From JAYZDB01 sp036338025 (GTDB taxonomy: Bacteria; Planctomycetota; UBA1135; UBA2386), in NCBI GenBank assembly GCA_036338025.1, contig JAYZDB010000021.1:1-8245 (forward strand): a stretch of 8,245 nt of DNA, written 5' to 3'. Numbering within the stretch: position 1 is the stretch's first letter; every line of letters starts with the position of its first letter. Positions 1 to 6,537 of this stretch are shown here, piece after piece. The translations under genes and the position numbers were made by a program. The notes below the pieces were generated by a model that worked only from the letters and a program-made list of their open reading frames with translations, had not been told where the DNA came from and searched no databases.

Positions 1-44
1 TTGGCGAGACGTTCACGTTCTCGATCTGGGCTGGGACCTGCCAC
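1..44 (-). other. Possible start of a further minus-strand gene (truncated by window edge)
   Basis: A GTG at 44-42 on the minus strand, 12 bases past the ubiA stop, opens a stop-free frame of 14 codons that runs off the window (V-A-G-P-S-P-D-R-E...). The tight packing of the operon makes a next gene plausible here. The stretch is far too short to recognise a family or to exclude chance. Plus-strand frames are also open for part of it, so this is only a pointer. Confidence 0.15.
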
Positions 45-56
45 TACAGGAAAGGC

Positions 57-917
57 TTAGAAAAGGTAGAGGTCAAACACGGTGCAGAGGAGCATGAGCA
101 TGCTCACAACACCGTTCATGGTGAAAAAGGCGAGGTTCACCCGCGACATGTCCGCGGGAGAGATCACCCGGTGTTCAAACAGGAGCACCACGGCAACCAC
201 CCCAACGCCAACATGGTAGAACGCACCCAGACCGGACTCGACGCCAAAACCAAAGAACAAGCCGACCGCCAAGAGGTGTGCAGCACGGCTGATACGCAGC
301 GCCGCTTTGCGGCCCAGGGCCGCGGGAATGGAATGCAAACCACGTAGACGGTCAAACTCCTCGTCCTGGCAGGCGTACAGGATGTCGAACCCCATCACCC
401 AAAAGGCCACGCCGAGCCCCAAAACCCCAGGACCCAACAGGCTGGCGTCAAACGCACCAGTGACAGCGACCCAGGCAGCCACCGGTGCCAGTCCCAGGCA
501 CACTCCGAGCCATAGGTGAGACAGGGACGTGAAGCGCTTGGCGTGGCTGTAACCCAGCAACACCAACAGCACCGGTCCGCTCATGTACAGACAGACCGGA
601 TTGAGCAACCAGCATCCGGTCACGAACACCGCGCAGGCCACCACGGTGAAGACCCCCGCGCCGCGCGGTGACACCACACCAGCGGGGATTTCCCGGCCAG
701 CAGTACGTGGATTGTCCGCATCGAGTTGGCGATCGACGAGCCGATTGTAGGACATCGCTGCCGAGCGGGCAGCCACCATGCACATGCCCAACCACAGCAG
801 ATCCATCCCATCGACAGTGCCCTGCGAAGCAACCAGGAAGGCAATCAGGGCAAATGGCAGGGCGAAGATCGAGTGCGAAAACTTGATCATCGACAAGTAA
901 TCACCCAGCTTCGCCAT
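57..917 (-). CDS. ubiA: UbiA-family aromatic prenyltransferase (4-hydroxybenzoate-type / MqnP-like)
   Basis: Integral membrane enzyme, 286 aa, transferring a polyprenyl chain from its diphosphate to an aromatic quinone precursor. The first Asp-rich motif is N58-x3-D62-x3-D66, followed by R71-T72. The second is Y181-A-C-Q-D185-x3-D189, followed by G193-L-H-S-I-P; both bind Mg-diphosphate. Most of the rest is hydrophobic and fits the family's eight or nine helices. The long second motif with GLHSIP resembles the non-proteobacterial 'UbiA-other' group, which includes the futalosine-pathway prenyltransferase MqnP, so the substrate may be a carboxynaphthoquinol rather than 4-hydroxybenzoate. That choice is inference. 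The ATG at 917 shares one base with the ubiX stop (TGATG), and a GAGG-type Shine-Dalgarno lies just upstream. It is the last complete gene of the operon on this edge. Confidence 0.9.
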   Translation of the reverse strand: MAKLGDYLSMIKFSHSIFALPFALIAFLVASQGTVDGMDLLWLGMCMVAARSAAMSYNRLVDRQLDADNPRTAGREIPAGVVSPRGAGVFTVVACAVFVTGCWLLNPVCLYMSGPVLLVLLGYSHAKRFTSLSHLWLGVCLGLAPVAAWVAVTGAFDASLLGPGVLGLGVAFWVMGFDILYACQDEEFDRLRGLHSIPAALGRKAALRISRAAHLLAVGLFFGFGVESGLGAFYHVGVGVVAVVLLFEHRVISPADMSRVNLAFFTMNGVVSMLMLLCTVFDLYLF

Positions 918-1555
918 CAGACCTCACCCTCGTCCCACGGGCTGACCCCGAGTTCACTGGCTGGCGTCGACCAGCGTTGCCGAATCGGGCTGTCGACTTC
1001 GAGCCGCGAGAGGATCTTGCCGACAACGAAATCAACCAGGTCGACCATGGTCGACGGACGATGATAGAACCCCGGCATCGCCGGCAGGATCGTGGCTCCC
1101 ATCCGTCGAAGCTTGAGCATGTTCTCCAGGTGGTGTTCGGCGAGCGGAGTTTCACGCGGCACCAGGATCAAGGGACGATCCTCCTTGAGGGCCACGTCAG
1201 CGGAACGTTCGATCAGGTTCGAGCTGAAACCGTGCGCCACCCGCGCCAGGGTTCCCATGCTGCACGGCACCAGGACCGTCGCCTGGATCGCGGCGCTGCC
1301 GCTGGCGGGGGTGGACTCCACCGCCTGCCGATCGTAGACCGACAGGCGCTGCCGGTTTTCGAACAAGCCGGCGAGTTCGTCCGGCGCCTCCGAAATCTCA
1401 ACGCCCTCTTCGTGTCGCAGTACGCGCAAGGCTGCGCCGGTCGCAGACAGGTGCACGTAGTGGCCAGCGTCGAGTAACTCCTGCACCAGACGCAGGCCAT
1501 AGACGATGCCTGAACCACCCGAGAAACCGACTGCAAACGCTCTGGGGTCCGTCAT
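917..1555 (-). CDS. ubiX: UbiX/Pad-type flavin prenyltransferase
   Basis: Makes prenylated FMN, the cofactor of UbiD-type decarboxylases, from reduced FMN and dimethylallyl phosphate. In 212 aa it shows the FMN-binding G10-F-S-G-G-S-G loop, S37-A-T-G, P97-C-S-M-G-T-L-A, the block G109-F-S-S-N-L-I-E-R-S-A-D, V132-P-R-E-T-P-L, H142-L-E-N-M, and the C-terminal P161-G-F-Y-H-R-P followed by V-D-F-V-V-G. These are the hallmark UbiX segments in order, and the length is normal. The ATG at 1555 is preferred over an upstream alternative at 1612. It places Met ten residues before the FMN loop and shares one base with the stop of the preceding gene (TGATG). The partner UbiD/MqnL decarboxylase is not in the window and may lie beyond the left edge. 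Together with the UbiA homologue it supports a prenylated-quinone pathway. Confidence 0.93.
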   Translation of the reverse strand: MTDPRAFAVGFSGGSGIVYGLRLVQELLDAGHYVHLSATGAALRVLRHEEGVEISEAPDELAGLFENRQRLSVYDRQAVESTPASGSAAIQATVLVPCSMGTLARVAHGFSSNLIERSADVALKEDRPLILVPRETPLAEHHLENMLKLRRMGATILPAMPGFYHRPSTMVDLVDFVVGKILSRLEVDSPIRQRWSTPASELGVSPWDEGEV

Positions 1556-2364
1556 CACTCGTGCTTGCTCAAGTAATAGAACACGTCGTACATCGCATGG
1601 GTGTACACGCACACCCCCAGGCCACGGGTGATAAACAGGATTCCGAGCTGGATTCCCGCCATGGCCCGAAACACGAACACCTTCGGTTCGAGCTCCGCCA
1701 GTCCAACGCCGACGTGATGGAACAGCGAAAACAACAGCGAGGAGGCCAGCAGGGCCAGACCGATCGCGATCGACCGGTGCATATGGAACGATTTCAACGC
1801 GCGCACGAACAACCAGGCCAGACCAGACAGCAACACCAGACGGAACACCAGCTCCTCAAAGACGCCGGCCCCGAGCGAACCGATGAGGTTGGCGAACAAC
1901 GGACCGTCCACAGCGTTGAGTTCAAGAACCGGCATCGAATGGCGGGTCAGCTGAGCCGCGATCGGACCGAGCATCAGTCCATAAACCGAACCCTCCAACA
2001 CCACCACCAGACCAACTCGCACCCACGGAATTTGACGCCGCAGCAGGGACCAGGCCGCAATCGCCACTGCCAGCGCCACCGCGATGCTGTACACGTCGAG
2101 CACCACCCTGGGCAAGGTGTAGAACTGCTCCTTCACCCAGTACTCGGCGAGGTTCATGGTGCGCGGCACGAAGAACTGCCGCAAGACCTCATAGGTCAAC
2201 CACAGAGGCATGATGACAAACAGCCCGACCGCCGGATCACGAGACCATTCGAAGTAGCCCTCCGGGACCGCGACCGCTGCGCCTGCCCGGTCAGGCTTGC
2301 GCTTCGGAGCCGAGGGTCGAGCGCTAGACTTCGACTTCCGCCCGGTAGAGTGCTGCGATGCCAC
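1555..2364 (-). CDS. CPBP-family intramembrane metalloprotease-like protein
   Basis: Membrane protein of about 269 aa with the three CPBP (Abi / type II CAAX prenyl endopeptidase) motifs. Numbered from the GTG at 2364 these are E170-E171-x3-R175, F212-x3-H216 and H256-x3-D260. All predicted metal or catalytic residues are therefore present and activity is plausible. A basic, Ser/Pro-rich segment of about 30 residues comes before the first hydrophobic helix near residue 46. Substrate is unknown; family members include prenyl-protein proteases, bacteriocin-immunity proteins and sigma-pathway proteases. No ATG is available. The GTG at 2364 overlaps ubiE by 41 bases, and a TTG at 2394, with a weak GAAGG upstream, is the alternative. 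The stop overlaps ubiX by one base, so it is probably co-translated with the quinone genes. Whether it acts on quinone metabolism is not shown. Confidence 0.82.
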   Translation of the reverse strand: MASQHSTGRKSKSSARPSAPKRKPDRAGAAVAVPEGYFEWSRDPAVGLFVIMPLWLTYEVLRQFFVPRTMNLAEYWVKEQFYTLPRVVLDVYSIAVALAVAIAAWSLLRRQIPWVRVGLVVVLEGSVYGLMLGPIAAQLTRHSMPVLELNAVDGPLFANLIGSLGAGVFEELVFRLVLLSGLAWLFVRALKSFHMHRSIAIGLALLASSLLFSLFHHVGVGLAELEPKVFVFRAMAGIQLGILFITRGLGVCVYTHAMYDVFYYLSKHE

Positions 2365-3124
2365 AGGTGAGGATCTTCTGTTGGGGGGAACCAAAGCCGG
2401 CCTTCGTCATCAACTCGAGAAACTCGGCCCGTTCGGGAAACGCCATCACCGACGCGGGCAGATAGGAGTACGCCCCACCTGTGTCACCCGAAATCAGCCG
2501 GCCCAGGACCGGCAAGATTCGTCGGAAGTAGAAAAGATAAAGCCCGGAGATGATCGGCGCACTGGGTTTGCAGAACTCCAGCACCACGACCCTGCCACCG
2601 GGTCGGATCACGCGCCGCATCTCGGTGAGCCCGGCGAGAGGATCCTGCACATTGCGGATTCCAAAGGCGACGGTCACCAGATCGAAGGCCTGGTCGGGGA
2701 ACGGCAGCTCCATGGTGTCGCCGGCGATGAAGACTGGCGGCACGGGACGACCCGCGGCAGCGGAACCCGGTTCCTGCCAGGTCCTGGGAATCTTGGCCTG
2801 CGCCTTCTCGAGCATTTCAAACGTGAAATCGCTCCCGACCACCACCGCCCCGGCCCGGGCGAGATCGAGAGACAGATCGCCAGTACCGGCGCAGACGTCC
2901 AGGACACGGTCCTCGGACCGGACCTCCGCCATCTGGACCGCGATCTTGCGCCAGCGCCGATCCACGCCTGCCGACAGCAAACGGTTGGCGAGGTCGTAAC
3001 GACCTGCAACACGGGCAAACATCTGCTGGACCACGGGACCCTCGGGCATGGTGGGGATTCTGTCCATCTCAGCGCCCGATGACCAGTACGAGAAATCGCG
3101 CGACGGCATCACCACGCCCGACAT
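2324..3124 (-). CDS. ubiE: UbiE/MenG-family quinone C-methyltransferase
   Basis: SAM-dependent methylation of demethylmenaquinol (and, in ubiquinone makers, of 2-polyprenyl-6-methoxybenzoquinol), the last ring-modification step. Numbered from the ATG at 3124 (266 aa): the signature Y43-D-L-A-N-R-L-L-S with D55-R-R-W; SAM motif I V74-L-D-V-C-A-G-T-G-D; V152-A-F-G-I-R-N; R171-V-I-R-P-G-G followed by L182-E-F; and Y219-S-Y-L-P-A-S-V-x-A-F-P. The order and length fit the family, which is usually about 230-260 aa. The start is uncertain. In-frame ATGs also occur at 3109, 3067 and 3049, a TTG lies at 3133, and none has a clear ribosome-binding site. The family core begins near residue 33, so a later start is possible. 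It is the first gene of the minus-strand cluster, divergent from ruvB. Confidence 0.92.
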   Translation of the reverse strand: MSGVVMPSRDFSYWSSGAEMDRIPTMPEGPVVQQMFARVAGRYDLANRLLSAGVDRRWRKIAVQMAEVRSEDRVLDVCAGTGDLSLDLARAGAVVVGSDFTFEMLEKAQAKIPRTWQEPGSAAAGRPVPPVFIAGDTMELPFPDQAFDLVTVAFGIRNVQDPLAGLTEMRRVIRPGGRVVVLEFCKPSAPIISGLYLFYFRRILPVLGRLISGDTGGAYSYLPASVMAFPERAEFLELMTKAGFGSPQQKILTCGIAALYRAEVEV

Positions 3125-3139
3125 GCCGATCAAAACCGG

Positions 3140-3156
3140 CGGTGCAAGCCGGTGCA
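3140..3156. repeat. Tandem CGGTGCA heptamers, 10-bp period
   Basis: CGGTGCA occurs at 3140-3146 and again at 3150-3156, exactly 10 bases apart, about one helical turn. It lies just upstream of the ubiE start region. Such phasing can mark a protein-binding site, but two copies of seven bases in GC-rich DNA could be chance. Confidence 0.3.
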
Positions 3157-3167
3157 GGGCCGCCCCT

Positions 3168-3185
3168 CACTGCGGCCGCGCAGTG
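3168..3185. repeat. Perfect 7-bp inverted repeat in the divergent promoter region
   Basis: CACTGCG (3168-3174) and CGCAGTG (3179-3185) are exact reverse complements around a GCCG loop. There is no T-tract on either side, so it does not look like an intrinsic terminator. An operator or a 5'-leader hairpin are the obvious alternatives. Confidence 0.4.
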
Positions 3186-3337
3186 CGGCGAATCTAACCA
3201 GGAATGGACACTGGGTCGTCGCTCCGGAGCCGCCTAGCCATTATCCTGCCGCCCGCGGGGTCCAGTCTGGAGCAGTCATCCAAGCAACCGCAAATCGGCT
3301 TCCCGCCCCGGGTTGCCCTAGCCAAGCGCCGGCAAAC

Positions 3338-4351
3338 GTGATCTTTCACCAGGATCAAAATCCCGAAGAACAAGCCTACGACCGCGCCCTACGGCCGCGG
3401 TCCTTCGACGAGTTCATCGGACAAAAGAGCATCCGGGACAACCTGGGCATCGCCATCAACGCCGCCCGCAAGCGTGAGGAACCACTCGATCACGTGCTGC
3501 TCTGTGGCCCGCCGGGCCTGGGCAAGACCACCCTCTCCTACCTGATCGCCGCCGGCATGGGCACCGAGATCACCGTGACTTCGGGGCCGGTGCTGAGCAG
3601 CCCCAAAGACCTGATGGGTCCCCTGACCAGGCTGCAGCGCGGTGACATCTTCTTCGTCGACGAGATCCATCGGATGCCACGCGCGGTCGAAGAGTACCTC
3701 TACGCGGCGATGGAGGACCAGGCTGTCGATGTGATCGTCGATCAGGGACCGACCGGCCGCAGCGTGCGGGTGACGGTGGCTCCGTTCACCCTGGTCGGAG
3801 CCACCACCCGTGAGGGCCTGCTGACGGCAGCATTCCGGGGCCGATTCGGGCTGATCGAACGGCTCAAGGCCTATCCCGACGAGGACATCCACAAGATCCT
3901 CATACGTGCCGCCGAACTGCACGACCTGCCGATCGACACCGAGGCAGCCGCCCTGCTGGCGCGGCACAGCCGTGGCGTACCCCGGCACGCACTTCGCATC
4001 CAGCGACGGATTCGCGACCTCGCACAGGTGCGGGGCCTGGCCCGCGTCGACCTGGAAATCTGCCAAGAAGGTCTGCAGCGCCTGAGCATCGACGACCTCG
4101 GCCTCGAAGACATGGACCGCAAGATCCTGCGGGCCCTGACCTCGCACAACGAGCCGCTGGGGCTGAAGACGTTGGCCGCGATGGTCGACGAAGCCGAGGA
4201 CACGCTCGAGGATGTGTTCGAACCGCACCTGATCCGCTGTGGCCTGATCACCCGCACACCGCGCGGCCGGCTCGCCACCCCCAAGGCCTTTGAACATCTC
4301 GGCGAGAGTGACCAGGGCAGCAGCGGCACCAGCCAACTGCCGTTCGAATGA
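3338..4351 (+). CDS. ruvB: Holliday junction branch-migration ATPase RuvB
   Basis: AAA+ motor that, with RuvA, drives Holliday-junction branch migration in recombination and repair. From the GTG at 3338 the protein is 337 aa, the normal RuvB length. Motifs: A13-Y-D-R-A-L-R-P-R and D24-E-F-I-G-Q; Walker A G57-P-P-G-L-G-K-T-T; S82-G-P-V-L; Walker B F106-V-D-E-I-H-R; sensor I G154-A-T-T-R-E-G-L-L; arginine finger region F166-R-G-R-F-G; sensor II R212-G-V-P-R; and the C-terminal winged helix with R-T-P-R-G-R near the end. The frame is open upstream to another GTG (3152), but that would add 62 residues unlike any RuvB. The GTG at 3338 starts within a few residues of the conserved core, although no good Shine-Dalgarno is seen. 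No ruvA or ruvC is adjacent. The stop overlaps the tgt start (ATGA). Confidence 0.95.
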   Translation: MIFHQDQNPEEQAYDRALRPRSFDEFIGQKSIRDNLGIAINAARKREEPLDHVLLCGPPGLGKTTLSYLIAAGMGTEITVTSGPVLSSPKDLMGPLTRLQRGDIFFVDEIHRMPRAVEEYLYAAMEDQAVDVIVDQGPTGRSVRVTVAPFTLVGATTREGLLTAAFRGRFGLIERLKAYPDEDIHKILIRAAELHDLPIDTEAAALLARHSRGVPRHALRIQRRIRDLAQVRGLARVDLEICQEGLQRLSIDDLGLEDMDRKILRALTSHNEPLGLKTLAAMVDEAEDTLEDVFEPHLIRCGLITRTPRGRLATPKAFEHLGESDQGSSGTSQLPFE

Positions 4352-5418
4352 TCCCCCACTTCGAGTTGCTAGGCGTCAAGGACGGGGTCCGACGTGGACG
4401 CTACCACACCGTGCACGGCAGCTTCGAGACACCCTGCTTCGCGCCGGTAGGAACCTACGCCACCATCAAGGGCCTGACCCCCGATCAGATCCGCGCCACC
4501 GGCAGCGAACTGATCCTCGCCAACTCCTACCATCTGCACGTGCGCCCCACCCCCGAGGTGGTCCGCAAGGCCGGCGGGTTGCACGAGTTCATGAGTTGGG
4601 ACGGTCCGATCCTCACCGACTCGGGCGGCTACCAGGTGTTCTCGCTCGACGATCGGATGAAGATCGACGACGAGGGCGTGACCTTCCAATGCGTGATCAA
4701 CGGTTCGCCGCGCTACTTGACCCCGGAACGCGTCCTCGAGGTGCAACGCGACCTCGGCCCCGACATCGCGATGGTCCTCGACCATTGTCCTCCCGGCGAC
4801 GCCGGCCCCGAGTTGACCCGCGCGGCTCACGAACGAACCTTGTTGTGGGCCCGCCGCAGCCGGGACCTGCACGAGGCCTGGGGCGGCGCCGCACGTGGAC
4901 AGGCGGTGTTCGGAATCGTGCAGGGCGGCATCGATCCGGAGCTGCGCGCTGCCAGCGCCGAGAGCCTCAAGGCGCTCGAATTCGACGGCTACGCGGTCGG
5001 TGGATTGAGCGTCGGGGAGACCAAGGAGCAGATGAACAACGCCCTCGCCAGCGCCGTCCCGCAACTACCAGAGGACAAGATCCGCTACCTCATGGGGGTC
5101 GGGACGCCAGAAGACTTCCAGACCGCAACCAGGGCCGGCGTGGACTTGTTCGACTGCGTAACGCCGAGCCGGCACGGCCGCAACCACACCGCATTCAGCA
5201 AGCAGGGCATCGTGAAAATGCGCAACCTGCAGTACGCCGAGGACCCCGAACCGATCGATCCGGATTGTGGCTGCTACACCTGCCGGAACTTCAGTCGTTC
5301 GTACTTGCGCCACCTTTCCGTCGCCAAGGAGATGCTGGCCGGTACCCTGCTCTCCATTCACAACATCACGTTCTTCCAGGGCCTGATGGCTGAGATCCGC
5401 GCCTCCGTCGCAGATTGA
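4348..5418 (+). CDS. tgt: Queuine tRNA-ribosyltransferase (tRNA-guanine transglycosylase)
   Basis: Exchanges guanine-34 for the queuosine precursor preQ1 in tRNAs for Asp, Asn, His and Tyr. At 356 aa it is close to the bacterial norm of about 370. The sequence shows T90-D91-S-G-G-Y-Q-V-F-S-L, the substrate-pocket segment M142-V-L-D-H-C, F188-G-I-V-Q-G-G, G219-L-S-V-G-E, the nucleophile region F268-D269-C-V-T-P-S-R-H-G-R-N, and the zinc site C307-G-C309-Y-T-C312 with H338. All catalytic and zinc ligands are present. Two usual positions differ: His in D-H-C where many enzymes have Glu, and Ser in P-S-R where Thr is common. The ATG at 4348 overlaps the ruvB stop by four bases (ATGA), implying coupled translation. 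A ruvB-tgt neighbourhood is common in bacteria; queA, often between them, is absent. Confidence 0.96.
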   Translation: MIPHFELLGVKDGVRRGRYHTVHGSFETPCFAPVGTYATIKGLTPDQIRATGSELILANSYHLHVRPTPEVVRKAGGLHEFMSWDGPILTDSGGYQVFSLDDRMKIDDEGVTFQCVINGSPRYLTPERVLEVQRDLGPDIAMVLDHCPPGDAGPELTRAAHERTLLWARRSRDLHEAWGGAARGQAVFGIVQGGIDPELRAASAESLKALEFDGYAVGGLSVGETKEQMNNALASAVPQLPEDKIRYLMGVGTPEDFQTATRAGVDLFDCVTPSRHGRNHTAFSKQGIVKMRNLQYAEDPEPIDPDCGCYTCRNFSRSYLRHLSVAKEMLAGTLLSIHNITFFQGLMAEIRASVAD

Positions 5419-5443
5419 CAGCCACAGCCACCCACTGACGACC

Positions 5444-6532
5444 ATGAATCGCCCGATCCCCCGCGGACCTGTTGTCCAATTCGCCATCGTCTGGCTGCTG
5501 TTTTCGAGTGCCTGCGCCGACCAGCACGAAGTCAAGAATCCCACCGGGGCCACGTCCGCTGGCACCAGCAAACAACCCAACGCCGCCGCCAAGATCCGCA
5601 TCGGCACCTGGAACATCGAGCACCTGGGGTCCCGTAGCAAGTTCCAGAACCGGGCCGGCGCGCCGCCAGACCGCACCCCGGCCGAAGTCGCTCAGGTCGC
5701 GAGCTTCATCGAACAGATGGCGGTCGATGTGTTGGCAGTACAGGAGATCGCCAACCCCGCAGCGCTGCAACGGCTGCTCAAACACCTGGCAGGTAGCTAC
5801 CGGTTCGCGCTGGGCACCACCGGCGTCTACGACGACACCCGGATCAGCGTCGGCTTCTTGTGGAACAGCACGCGCGTCAAACTCCTGCACTGCGGTGAGA
5901 TGACGGAATTCCCCCGCAAGGTCGGTGATCTCTCGGTGTTCCACCGCAAGCCCGTCAACGCGACATTCCGGACCGTGCACGCAGACGGCAGCCCGGGCTT
6001 CGATTTCCGCGCCATCACCGTGCACCTGAAAGCCAGCCAGGGCAGCAAGAACGAGCGCAAGCGCAGCACCGAGACCAAGATCCTCGCCGACTACCTCCGC
6101 GAACTCGCCAGCGACAGCGAGGAGGATCAAGACGTGGTGGTCCTCGGCGACTTCAACCACACCTACGGCGCGCCGGCCTGCGAAGTCTTCACCGCCGAGG
6201 ACCTCGTGCAATACGCCTACCCGGGCGGCGACCGCAAGCTGGTGCCGACCATCGTGTGGTTCGACGAACCCATCGACCACATCGCGCTGACCAAGGGCAT
6301 CCGCGATGAAGTGGTGGCGGGCAGCCTGCGAGTCCACAACCAACTGGTCGACTGGAGCCTGCAAGGCGCCGCCCTGACGGCCTCGAAAGCCGCCTGGCGC
6401 ACGGTCTACTCCGACCACTTCCCGGTCACCCTCGACCTGCAGAGCGGCCGTGATCTCGATCCGAACGCGCAGTTCGCATCCGCTGGCCAGGCCCTTGAAA
6501 TTGGGCTGGCAGACAACAAACGGAGCAAATAG
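5444..6532 (+). CDS. Endonuclease/exonuclease/phosphatase (DNase I-fold) probable lipoprotein
   Basis: A 362-aa exported member of the DNase I-like superfamily. The N-terminus has two arginines, a hydrophobic core (about residues 9-20) and S21-S-A-C24, a possible lipobox, so the mature protein may be lipid-anchored outside the inner membrane. A Pro/Ser/Thr linker follows to about residue 50. The catalytic set is complete: G54-T-W-N57, Q100-E101, H194 in V-H-L-K, G235-D236-F-N238, D278-H279, and S323-D324-H325-F-P-V. These are the metal and phosphate-handling residues of nucleases and phosphodiesterases of this fold. The substrate (DNA, RNA, phosphoinositide-like or other phosphodiester) cannot be told from sequence. 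It starts 25 bases after tgt with no clear Shine-Dalgarno and ends 5 bases before the AhpD-like gene. It is probably in the same transcript as ruvB-tgt. Confidence 0.88.
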   Translation: MNRPIPRGPVVQFAIVWLLFSSACADQHEVKNPTGATSAGTSKQPNAAAKIRIGTWNIEHLGSRSKFQNRAGAPPDRTPAEVAQVASFIEQMAVDVLAVQEIANPAALQRLLKHLAGSYRFALGTTGVYDDTRISVGFLWNSTRVKLLHCGEMTEFPRKVGDLSVFHRKPVNATFRTVHADGSPGFDFRAITVHLKASQGSKNERKRSTETKILADYLRELASDSEEDQDVVVLGDFNHTYGAPACEVFTAEDLVQYAYPGGDRKLVPTIVWFDEPIDHIALTKGIRDEVVAGSLRVHNQLVDWSLQGAALTASKAAWRTVYSDHFPVTLDLQSGRDLDPNAQFASAGQALEIGLADNKRSK

Positions 6533-6537
6533 CAGTC

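Larger units (their letters stand above)
3125..3337. promoter_or_regulatory. Divergent intergenic region between ubiE and ruvB
   Basis: About 210 bases without convincing coding content, bounded by the chosen starts of ubiE and ruvB. It must hold promoters for both clusters. I see no convincing -35/-10 pair: a TGGACA at 3205-3210 resembles a -35 box but has no -10 at proper spacing. It contains a phased heptamer repeat and a perfect hairpin, listed separately. The ruvB frame stays open back to a GTG at 3152, but that extension shows no RuvB character. Confidence 0.4.

Noticed and set aside
3205..3247. TGGACA (3205) and TATCCT (3242) as a ruvB promoter
   Set aside because: The spacing is 31 bases, too far for a sigma-70 promoter, and no alternative partner sits at 16-18 bases.
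4369..5064. Long minus-strand open frame opposite tgt (and similar frames opposite ruvB and the nuclease gene)
   Set aside because: Antisense frames of high-GC genes are often open. These show no family motifs, while the sense strand has full catalytic signatures.
5153..5200. Altered Tgt nucleophile region (P-S-R-H-G-R-N) as a sign of lost or changed activity
   Set aside because: The nucleophile Asp, both Arg residues and the zinc ligands remain. Comparable variants occur in bacterial Tgt, so this looks like ordinary divergence.
4290..5393. A 367-codon plus-strand frame overlapping tgt
   Set aside because: It is very rich in Arg, Pro and Gly, typical of an out-of-frame reading of GC-rich DNA, and it lies entirely over tgt and the ruvB end.
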